Assembly (NCBI GenBank): GCA_963575745.1
Contig: CAUYUJ010003959.1
Coordinates: forward strand, 7,501-71,500
Direction of reading: 5' to 3'
DNA: 64,000 nucleotides
Source: Prorocentrum cordatum
Lineage: Eukaryota; Sar; Dinophyceae; Prorocentrales; Prorocentraceae
Shown here in pieces: positions 9,935 to 18,400 of the stretch. A model generated the notes under the pieces. The model saw nothing but the letters and a program-made list of their open reading frames with translations. It did not search any database and was not told the origin of the DNA. The translations under genes and the position numbers were made by a program. How positions within the stretch are numbered: position 1 is the first letter of the stretch; every line of letters begins with the position of its first letter.

Positions 9935-10440
9935 GGATAGCTTCCCAGCCCATGCGCCGATAGCAGACTGATTTCAGGCGTCTAGATACTGAGAACTATC
10001 GCGCCTGCTGATTCCTTCCAATTGCTGAGTCGAACAACTCTGTAGCTCACCTGCAGCTCGAGTTAAGTCAAGAAAACGATCACCATCTCCAAAAAAAACA
10101 CAGTACGAAAAGTTGTTTGGCGCGAGTGCTGATAGCAGACCGAGTTCGGGCGTCTAGATACTTCAGACTAGTGCGCATGATGATTGTCTGCCGATTGCTA
10201 TGCCAAATAGCCCTGTAGCTCATCTGGGGCTCGAGTTCAGTCAAGAACTTCACCATCATCTCGAAAAAAAACGGTAGAATACGAATAGTTTTACGGACCT
10301 AGCTCGAGTAGCAGACCGAGTTCGGATCTCCAGATGCTTCAGACGAACGCGCCTGATGATTCTGAATCGATTGTGTGTGCGCACCAGCTCTGTAGCTCTC
10401 CTACAGCTCGAGTTAAATACAGAAAACCGACAACGCCTGT
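9445..10440 (+). repeat. Satellite block, ~170-bp variant, with long poly(A)
   Basis: Five to six monomers with CATCTCCAAAAA, GCGCTGATAGCAGACTGATTTC and CGTCTAGATAC landmarks. An 84-base poly(A) run occupies 9850-9933 at the A-rich position of one monomer. Confidence 0.8.
9850..9933 (+). repeat. 84-nt poly(A) run
   Basis: Uninterrupted A tract. It starts after GGAGAGAAAACAAAC and ends at CGGATAGC, i.e. exactly at the position where other monomers have only 5-9 A. Confidence 0.95.
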
Positions 10441-10720
10441 CAAGATGACTCCAAACAGCCGATCCCGCCGGAGTGCTTTTAAGCAGTAATGGGTATCCAA
10501 TCGAGCTGAGATTAAGACGGCGAGCAGGAATAATATCGAATATCACTGGAAAAATACTAGAGCCCTAACGAACTGTTGAATTTCGAGGAAATACTTTTCA
10601 ACCAAGCAAAAGTCATCAAAAGGTCCCTCGAGATTTTTCTTTCCAACTAGCCCTCCAGCGCGCCGGAATTACTCTCAAGCTTCCAGCAACTAGCTAAGGG
10701 AAGCTCTACGAGTTATCTTA
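10440..10720 (+). repeat. Array-end module (T module)
   Basis: CAGCCGATCCCGCCGGAGTG, GAGCTGAGATTAAGACGGCGAGC (the ATG is mutated to ACG), AACCAAGCAAAAGTCATC and the closing GGGAAGCTCTACGAGTTATC. Confidence 0.8.
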
Positions 10721-10792
10721 GCAAAACCAACCCAAAGTCACCACATTGTCCGCCCAGGCCTGGTGGGCCAACTAGCTGCATCCCGCGCCGGA

Positions 10793-10852
10793 ACTGGGCG
10801 CCGGCGGTAAACCGTCAATCTTGGTTACCGCCGGGAGACTCGTAGAGCTTCC
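10793..10852 (+). repeat. Hairpin repeat copy H4
   Basis: GTAA/TTAC stem; loop has CCGTCAATC (C to T). It is preceded by the GGTGGGCCAACTAGCTGCATCCCGCGCCGGA segment. Confidence 0.85.
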
Positions 10853-11574
10853 TTGCCATATACCATCTCCAAAGAATTAGCAGAGAACGAATAGTTTTTC
10901 AGCCCGAGCGCTGATAGCAGACTGATTCCAGGCGTCTAGATACATTTAACTAGCGCCCCTGACGCTTCCCTTCCATTGCTGTGCTAAACAGCTCTCTAGC
11001 TCATCTGCAGCACGAGTAAAACCAAGAAAACCAATACCATTTCCAAGAAATGAGCAGAGCACGAATAGTTGTTCATCCCGAGCGCCGATAGCAGACTGAG
11101 TTCAGGCGTCTAGATACTTTCGAATAGCGCGCCTGATGATTCTCTTCCGATTACTGTGCCTAAGAGTTCTGAAGCTCATCTCCAGCGAGTGAAGTCAAGA
11201 GAACCAATTCCATCACCAGAAAAATAACAGAGTATGACTAGTTGTTCGGCTTCTGCCCTCATAACAGACCCAATCCAAGCGTCTACATACTTCAGACGAG
11301 CGCGTCTGAGGATTCCCTTCTGATTGATGTGCCGAAGAGCTCTCAAGCTCATCTGCAGCTCGAGTTAAGTGAACGAACTCATCATCATCTCGAAAAAAAC
11401 TATAGAATACGAATAGGTTCGCGGACGTAGTTCGAGTAGCAGACCGAGTTCAGACCTCTAGATGCTTCAGACGAACGCGCCTCATGATTCAAAGACGATT
11501 ACGTGTGCGTACCAGCTCTCTTGCTCTTCTACAGCTCGAGTTAAGTACAGAAAACCGACAGCACCTGTCAGGAG
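10853..11574 (+). repeat. Satellite block, ~170-bp variant
   Basis: About four monomers of the same variant as 9445-10440, ending at ACTCGAAACAGCCGATCCCGCC. Confidence 0.8.
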
Positions 11575-11800
11575 GACTCGAAACAGCCGATCCCGCCAGA
11601 GTGCTTTTTGGCAGTAATAAGTACCGGATCGAGCTGAGATTAAAACGCTGAGCGGCTATAAGATCGAATACGACGGGAAAAAAACTAAAGCCATAACAAA
11701 TTGTTGCATTTCGACAACATACTTTTCAACCGAGCAAAAGTCACCAAAAAAACTACGTCGAGATATTTCTTGCCAACTAGCTCCCCAGCGCGCCGGATAA
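11575..11800 (+). repeat. Array-end module (T module)
   Basis: Short copy that joins hairpin H5 directly after CCCCAGCGCGCCGGATAA; the GGAAGCTCTACGAGT end is missing. Confidence 0.75.
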
Positions 11801-11857
11801 ACTGGCGCCGGCGGTAAACCGTCAACCTGGTCACTGCCAGGAACCTCGTAGAGGTCC
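11801..11857 (+). repeat. Hairpin repeat copy H5
   Basis: Left arm is GGCGGTAAACC, but the right arm is of the other type (GGTCACTGCC), a rare mismatched copy. S2 tail CCTCGTAGAGGTCCTTGCACGCG. Confidence 0.8.
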
Positions 11858-12246
11858 TTGCACGCGTAACAGTGCTCAGGATCGAAGCAGGGAGCTTCTC
11901 GGAGTATTTCTAGAAAAACGTCAGATTGACATGTTTTCGTGTCAACTTGAAGTCGGTTCCTGGAAGTGAACTAATGTAAGAGTGCTCAAATTGAAAGCAG
12001 ACAGCATCTCTGAGCATTTCTAGAAAAACGACGAATTTGCATTTGTTGGTGTTAACGTGATGTCGGTTCCTCCAAATGTTTCGATAGTAACTCTCTCTAG
12101 AGAGCTGAGCTGCTAACAGAAGAAAGTTTAGATACTAACGCTCGGAGAAAAAAACTCCTTTCTCACAATGAATGGTGAAATATCTTTCAAATCTTCGCAA
12201 AACCGACCCAAAGGTACCACATCTTCTTTTCTGGCCCGGTCGACCA
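11858..12246 (+). repeat. S2-type module, tandem pair
   Basis: Two successive GTGCTCA..GAAGCAG..GCTTCTC..AGCATTTCTAGAAAAACG segments, followed by GTGTTAACGTGATGTCGGTTCC. The block ends in GGCCCGGTCGACCAACTGG. Confidence 0.65.
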
Positions 12247-12304
12247 ACTGGAAGTCGGCAGGAAAACCGTCAACTAGCTTACCGCCGGGAGCCTCGTAGA
12301 GCTC
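12247..12304 (+). repeat. Hairpin repeat copy H6 (diverged)
   Basis: Diverged left arm (TCGGCAGGAAAACC) against an intact right arm (TTACCGCCGGG). Tail CTCTTGTCCGCACGGCG is of the S3 type. Confidence 0.7.
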
Positions 12305-12944
12305 TTGTCCGCACGGCGCTGGTCGGAAAAATATGGGAGAAAGATTTCTACGTGTGAGCTAAAAAACTTCATAATCTTTTTCAGTTTACAACCAAAGTTG
12401 GTTGCTTCAAGCGTTTTGATATAATACTGCAGCTACGGATCTGAGAATTCAACTCGCGGACGCGGCATAGCCCACTACAGCTTCGAAAAATACCAGTTCT
12501 CAAAACGAATGTTCAAATTAAGTCAGCCGAACCGACCCAAAGTTCCCACATTATCCGCCCGGGCCGGAATTTCTCAGAAAGTTAGCAACCGACACAAAGC
12601 TCCCACTTGGTAGCGCCCAAAGCCCGGAGAGCGAAGAGACCCTCGGCGACGGGGAATCTTTCCTGGAGAGCTTTGGGGGGCTCGGGCTGGAGCTAGTTGG
12701 TCCCCGACGAGAAGAGACAATGTGGTAACTTTGGGTCAGTTTTGCTAAGATTTGAAAGACATTTGACAATTCATTATGAGGAACCAGATTTTTCGCACCT
12801 GTAGTGGGTTAAGCCGCGTCTGCCAGTTAAAGTCTCAGGTCCGTAGGTGCAGTATTACTATCAAAACACTTGGAGGAACGACGTTGTATATAAACAGGAA
12901 AACGTGATTTTTCAAGTTTTTCGTTTCTCGCTCCAGAAGCTTTC
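12305..12944 (+). repeat. S3 module followed by inverted module DNA
   Basis: 12305-12560 has the S3 landmarks CAAGCGTTTTGATA, CTGCAGCTACGGATCTGAGAATT and CACTACAGCTTCGAAAAATACC. From about 12560 the landmarks read in reverse order and complement (CTCCCACTTGGTAGCGCCC; GACAATGTGGTAACTTTGGGTCAGTTTTGC; CATTATGAGGAACCAG; CTGTAGTGGGTTAAGCCGCG). A minus-oriented copy is therefore joined tail to tail. A PAL-module fragment (GCCCAAAGCCCGGAGAGCGAAGAGACCCTCGG) lies at 12607-12660. Confidence 0.6.
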
Positions 12945-13001
12945 ACTGGCGCCGGCGGTGAACCGTCAACCTGGTCACCGCCGGGATCGTCGTAGAGGTC
13001 C
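12945..13001 (+). repeat. Hairpin repeat copy H7
   Basis: GTGA/TCAC stem type, S2 tail. Confidence 0.9.
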
Positions 13002-13345
13002 TTCCACGCGTGAGAGAGCTCAGAGTCGAAAGAGAGAGCTTCTGGAGGCATTTCTCGAAAAATTGAAGATTGATGTTTGTTTCATGTCGAAATAAAATTG
13101 GTTACTCCAAGTGTTTCGGTAGTGAAACTGCGCCTAGAGAGCTCATATTAAGACGGAGAGGCTCTCATAACCTTCCACAGGTGCGAAAAATCTGCTTTCT
13201 CAACATGAATTGTCTAATATCTCTCAAATCTGAGCAAAACCTACCCAAAGATGTCACAGTGTCTTTTCTGGTCGGGTCGACCAACTAGCTCCACCCGAAA
13301 AGATCTACGAGGTATATGTTCCGAGGATCGCCGCGCAAGAAAAGA

Positions 13346-13402
13346 GCTGTACGAGGTTCCCGGCGGTAGCCAGGTTGACGGTTTACTGCCGGTTCCCAGT
13401 TT
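13346..13402 (-). repeat. Hairpin repeat copy H8, inverted
   Basis: The only clearly minus-oriented copy: GAGCTGTACGAGG, CCGGCGGTAGCC, loop GGTTGACGG, TTTACTGCCGG, CCCAGT. The surrounding 13300-13500 also contains reversed module pieces, so a local inversion or minus-strand insertion is likely. Confidence 0.8.
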
Positions 13403-13607
13403 CGGACGCTACCATATACCTTGTAGAGCTCTTCGTTATCGATGAGGTAAAGGAATTTTGGCGCGGGGTGGAGCTGGTTAGAGATATTTCACGTTTTAAG
13501 AAAATGTGTGCTCCCAGCATCAGAATCTGAAAATTCTGCCAGCAGCTCAGCTCTCCAGAGAGAGTTTTCCGATCGAAAGATTGGAGCAACCGACATCGTT
13601 GACACCA

Positions 13608-13664
13608 ACTGGCGCCGGCGGTGAACCGTCAACCTGGTCACCGCCGGGAACCTCGTAGAGCTCC
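13608..13664 (+). repeat. Hairpin repeat copy H9
   Basis: GTGA/TCAC stem type, perfect arms, S2 tail. Confidence 0.92.
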
Positions 13665-13944
13665 TTTCACGCGCGAGAGAGCTCAGAGTCAAAAGGGAGA
13701 GTTTCTGAAGGCATTTCTCGAAAAATCGAACATTGATTTCTTTCATGTCGAAATGAAGTTGTTTGCTCCAAATGTTTCGGTGATACAAGTGCGCCTAGAG
13801 AGCTCATATTAAGACGCAGAGGCCCCCATAATCGTTCACAGGTGCGAAAAATCTGCTTTCTCAAAATGAATTGTCAAATATCTTTCAAATCTTAGCAAAA
13901 CCGACCCAAAGTTGTCACATTGTCTCTTCTGGTCGGGTCGGCCA

Positions 13945-14000
13945 ACTGGCACCGGCGGTGAACCGTCAACCTGGTCACCGCCGGAACCTCGTAGAGCTCC
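13945..14000 (+). repeat. Hairpin repeat copy H10
   Basis: GTGA/TCAC stem type, CACCGGCGG left arm, S2 tail. Confidence 0.9.
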
Positions 14001-14206
14001 TCCCACGCGTAAGAGTGCTCAGAGTCGAAGGAGAGAGCTTCTGGAGGCATTTTTGAAAAATTGAACATGTGTCTTTTCATGTCGACATGGAGTTGGTTTT
14101 CCCAAGTGTTTTGATAGTAAATGTGCGTCTGCAGAGCTCATATTAAGACGCAGGCCCTCATATTCGTCTACAGGTGCGAAGAATCTGCTTTCTCAAAATA
14201 CATGCT

Positions 14207-14264
14207 CAAAGGGAACAGGCGGTAAACCGTCAACCTGGTTACCGCCGGGACCCTCGTAGAGCTC
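14207..14264 (+). repeat. Hairpin repeat copy H11
   Basis: GTAA/TTAC stem; start altered to GGGAACAGG; S3 tail (CTCATTTCTTGCACGGCG). Confidence 0.85.
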
Positions 14265-14551
14265 ATTTCTTGCACGGCGATCGTCGGAAGACATGAAGAC
14301 AGCTTCTGGAGGAGCGAGAAACGAAAAATTCGAAAAAAAACACGTTTTCTGTTTTTATCCAACGTCGGTTCCTCCAAGTGTTTTGATAGTAATACTACAC
14401 CTACGGACCTAAGAATTTCACTGGCAAACGCGGCATAACCCACTACAGGTGCGAAAAATTTGATTTTTCAAAATAAATGGTCAAATATTTTTCAAATCTT
14501 AGCAAAACCGACCGAATGTTAACACTTTGTCCGCCCGGGCCGGGTCGACCA
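14265..14551 (+). repeat. S3 module
   Basis: GCGATCGTCGGAAGACATGAAGA.., CACGTTTTCTGTTTTTATCC, GTGTTTTGATAGTAATAC, CTACGGACCTAAGAATTT and CCCACTACAGGTGCG. The same order occurs at 22675-22870, 44028-44220, 38053-38230 and, in part, 45925-46130. Confidence 0.75.
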
Positions 14552-14608
14552 ACTGGCGCCGGCGGTGAACCGTCAACCTGGTCACCGCCGGGAACCTCGT
14601 AGAGCTCT
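14552..14608 (+). repeat. Hairpin repeat copy H12
   Basis: GTGA/TCAC stem type, S2 tail (CTCTTTGCACGCG). Confidence 0.9.
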
Positions 14609-14810
14609 TTGCACGCGTGAGAGTGCCCAGAATCGATGCAGAGCACTTCGCAGTAGATTTCCTGAAAATCTTCCATTTTTTAATTTTTCATGAAAAGCTG
14701 AAGTCAGGTTCTCGCTTCGCTCGCAAGAATTTCTCGACGGAATGAGCTAAGGATTTGAGAGGTAACTTCTGCGAAGCTTTGATCTGCACAATTATCAGCC
14801 CAAACGAATG

Positions 14811-15370
14811 GTTAGAACTGCAAAATCGGCTGAGCCAGGCCGCGGACGGTGGGATCGCGTCCCTTCCCGAAATTTCGCCAACTAGCTCCACTCTGTCGCC
14901 AAATTCCTCTAGCTCTGTTACCATCAGAGCTCTACGAGGTACTTGTTAGAACTGCAGAATCGGCTGAGCCAGGCCGCGGAGGGTATGATCGCGCCCCTTT
15001 TCGACATGTCGCAAACTAGCTCCACCCTGTCGCCGAATTCCTCTAGCTCTTCTACCATCAGAGCTCTACGAGGCACTAGAAGTCAAACAGACGCCTGAAA
15101 GAACTAGAAGTGCAAGCAGATAGCTTCTGATGGCATTCTCTGTAAAACTGGAAAATTGCATTTTTGGACTGTCAACGTGAAGTCGGTCCCTGGCTTCGCT
15201 TGGGAGAATTTTTCGACGGAATGAACTAAGAATTTGTGAGGTAACTCCTGTAATGCAAAGCTTCGCTCTGCGCAATGAACAGCCCAAACGAATTGTCAGA
15301 ACTGCAAAATCGGCTGAGCCAGGCCACGGAAGGCATGGTCGCGTCCCTTTTCGACATTTCGCCAACTGGG
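14811..15370 (+). repeat. 134-bp tandem duplication plus third partial copy
   Basis: GTTAGAACTGCA(A/G)AATCGG starts at 14811 and 14945 (period 134), and a third GTCAGAACTGCAAAATCGG begins at 15295. Each unit runs GCTGAGCCAGGCC(G/A)CGGA, CGCGTCCCTT, TTTCGCCAACTAGCTCCA and ends GAGCTCTACGAGG. The third unit is cut by hairpin H13. Confidence 0.8.
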
Positions 15371-15393
15371 CGCCGGCGGTAAACCGTCAACCT
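15365..15393 (+). repeat. Left half of hairpin H13, split by LINE-B
   Basis: ACTGGGCGCCGGCGGTAAACCGTCAACCT, then the LINE-B poly(A) tail read as T. The last seven bases, TCAACCT (15387-15393), are repeated at 21499-21505. Confidence 0.92.
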
Positions 15394-15462
15394 CTCTTTT
15401 TTTTTTTTGGGGGGGGGAGGCTGACCAGGCACCGAGCGCCCCAGCGCCCGTTAAGTGCCTAC

Positions 15463-18400
15463 CTAGTCTCTCTGCAGCTGGAGGTCTTGGGCCACCTGGG
15501 CTGCGGCCCGCAAGAGGCCCTCGAGACCCGAAAGCTCAGCGTCAGTGATACTGCTATGGGAGGGGAGTGCCTGTGCACAACGCCCTACTACTTCCCATAT
15601 GATTGGACAAGGAGAGGAGGCTTGGGGGAAGAGGGAGACTACACGAGCTCTCTTATCTCTATGCTCAGGGTCAGGGTAAGGGTCATGGAATCGAGGGATA
15701 TATCCAATCTGCAGAAACCAACCAACGCCCACACCTTGGGCACACACTCCGCCGTCGAAGGATCCGCGGAGGCCAATAACTCGAAAGTTGTCTTGGACAT
15801 CAGGACGAAAGATATGGTGGTGGAACAGCTCTCTGAATATCTGGCCTTCCCGTGCTAAGTGGGTAAGTTCATCAGCTACTGTATTACTCTCTCGATATAT
15901 GTGCCGAATGAAGTCGTTGCCCCACGAGGGGGGTCGTATTCCTTCCTCCTCCAACTCTTCCAAAAGAGAAATAATATTTGCCACCCGCCTACGATAAGAA
16001 GCCCCATCTCCTCCTTCTCCTCCCTCAACCTTCCAGAGACCATTGATCCAGTTACAGATAAGAAGCGAATCGCCCGTCAGCTCGAGACCGATCCCATCAT
16101 CACTCAGATCCCAAGTCGGCTCCTGTTCATTGTTCGAGGCCAATCTCTGGGCCAGCTTCTCGGACTCCTTCGCCGACAACGGACGAGCCAACATCTCCTC
16201 CCCCCTCTCCTTTATGTAGTCTCCTCTTCCTCCAGTTCCTCCACGGACAACAAACAAGTCAAACAGAGACCCCAAAGTACAAGCTTCCAGGAACTGCCTG
16301 CAATACTGAACGAAGTCAGAGTAAGAGAAAGAGCACGCCCTCCACCACCGATCCTCCAGATTCACAAACGAGGGAAATATCGTCTGGAACATGAAACACC
16401 AAGGATGTTCACCCGTCGCCTGCCCCTTAGTACTGCCTAATCGTGTCAGTTTCGAGGCCTCCTTCCACTTCCACTGGGAACGCAAATATTTTGACTCAAG
16501 TGTCCTTTTCTCCTCCCACCTCGGGGTACAGCACATCAGAAGCCGGCGTGCGTCACGATGCGCACGAGGATACACCGTCTGTTGTCCAGGTCCAGGAACA
16601 GCCACCCTCCGACGTTTCGGGGGGGGCCTGGGGGAATCCCTAGGCCCCCCCCGCTCACAGGGAACTTCAATATCTCGAGAAGAAGAGGCCCTATCAGAGG
16701 GCATAGCAGAAGAGACCATCCCATGCATATCTGAAGAGACAGCGCCCATCCCATTCGTATCTGAGAAGACTGCGCCCATCCCATTAGTAACTGCAGGGGC
16801 AGCACCCATCCCACTGGTAACTGAAGAGACTCCCACCATCCCATTAGTAACTGAAGAGACCACACCCATCCCACTGGTAACTGGAGAGACCATCCCATGC
16901 ATATCAGAAGAGACCACACCCATCCCATTCGTATCTGAAGAGACCGCACCCATCCCACTAGTAACTGAAGAGACAGCCCCCATCCCATTGGTAACTGAAG
17001 AGACCTCCACCATCCCATTGGTAACTGAAGAGCCCGCGACCATCCCTGGGCTCAGCTCCGACTCAGGAATCTGATATCCGCTGTCGACATTAGCTCCGAA
17101 ATATGATGCTATGTCAGCTCCAAGCTGCCACAAGGAATAAAGAACTCTCTGCACTGCACTCTGGCACTTTGCTTCAAAGAACATCCGTCTAGCAATTCTG
17201 AGTCGAGCTGGCTTCCAAACTACCCAACTTTCGGAGGCTGGCTTTTGGGGTGACGTCATCTGGTAAAGACAATTTCCCTCGAAGACATTCAGGCTCTGCA
17301 AGGAGTCCCTGTCCCAACTAATACCTTGACTTCCATAAATGAGAATGCTCTGAACCCGAGTGATGTAACTCCTACACTTGGCCGAAAACGGGACTGCCTT
17401 TGATCTAAAATAGGCTGCATGCGCATGGAAGGCTCGTCGCGCGGCCCCGATCCGTCGCCGAAGGTCCTGGTGTGCCTCCCTATAGCTACAGTATATGCTG
17501 TTCCCCAAGACATTCATCTCGTCAACTACTTTGAACGGCACCATCTGATCCTGAACCCGAACCAGGATAGGATGTTTTGGCTTCTCCGAGAAACCGATAA
17601 ACGCGACCTCGAGCGACTCGATCTTCCATTCGAATCCCCATCCCCGCAGAGTCTCTGTCATGTCTCCTACCTGTCGCCTAAACTCCTCCTCCGAAGATCC
17701 CAAGATAAAGATATTGTCGGCATATAGCAAGTGGTGTACAGGAACCGAGGCCGAAACTTCTCCCACCGAGTTTGGATCCAGACAATGGAACCCAATCCCC
17801 TGCTCATCCCAAAGCTTAAATAAAGGAGCCCACATCGCAACAACTATCAGGTTCCACAAGGAGGGGCTGTCGTTCCCACCTGTCCTGATGTGGGTATCGA
17901 TTCCCACATTCGGCAGCTGCAGGCCCTGGAAGAGAAGCGAAGTGACCTCGCACGGCATAGGCACGAGCACACCGTACTGGAGCCAGGGAGGGATAGAGAG
18001 GACGTCGAACGCACGTTTGACCGTCGAGATTTTCGTGTTCTGGAAAGCTTGTTTCACATCCGCTGACCCAAGAACCAGACGTCGATCCTTCCCCCACTGT
18101 GAGGCGTGTTGTGCTGCTGCCTTAAGTCCTGCAAATATCTCAGTGCATGATCTTTTGGGAACGAAACCGAATAACGATGCATGAGTGCCAGCCTGGAGAC
18201 AATATGGTTCAAGCATGATCGAGAGACAAGTACTGTACCACTTCTTAAAGATACTCTCCACAGAAATACGTCTCGTATCAGAAACATCGCATATCGGATA
18301 AGATTTGGGAAGTAACGTCGTCAATGTTTGATGCCAAGAAGATGGAGGTACAACAATGCCACGTAAGATATCACAAAATAATCGCTTGATAGTGCGAACG

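Larger units (their letters stand above)
12945..14610 (+). repeat. Second repeat family, ~333-bp units (S2)
   Basis: Hairpins H7, H9 and H10 begin at 12945, 13608 and 13945, i.e. 663 (two units) and 337 bases apart. The unit after each hairpin is constant: CACGCG(T/C)GAGAG..GCTCAGAGTCGAAGG, GCATTT(C)TCGAAAAATTGAA, TTTCATGTCGA, CCAAGTGTTT..GATAGT, GTGCGCCTA.AGAGCTCATATTAAGACG, GGTGCGAAAAATCTGCTTTCTC, AATTGTCAAATATCTTTCAAATC and GTCGGCCAACTGG. No coding function is visible. Confidence 0.8.
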
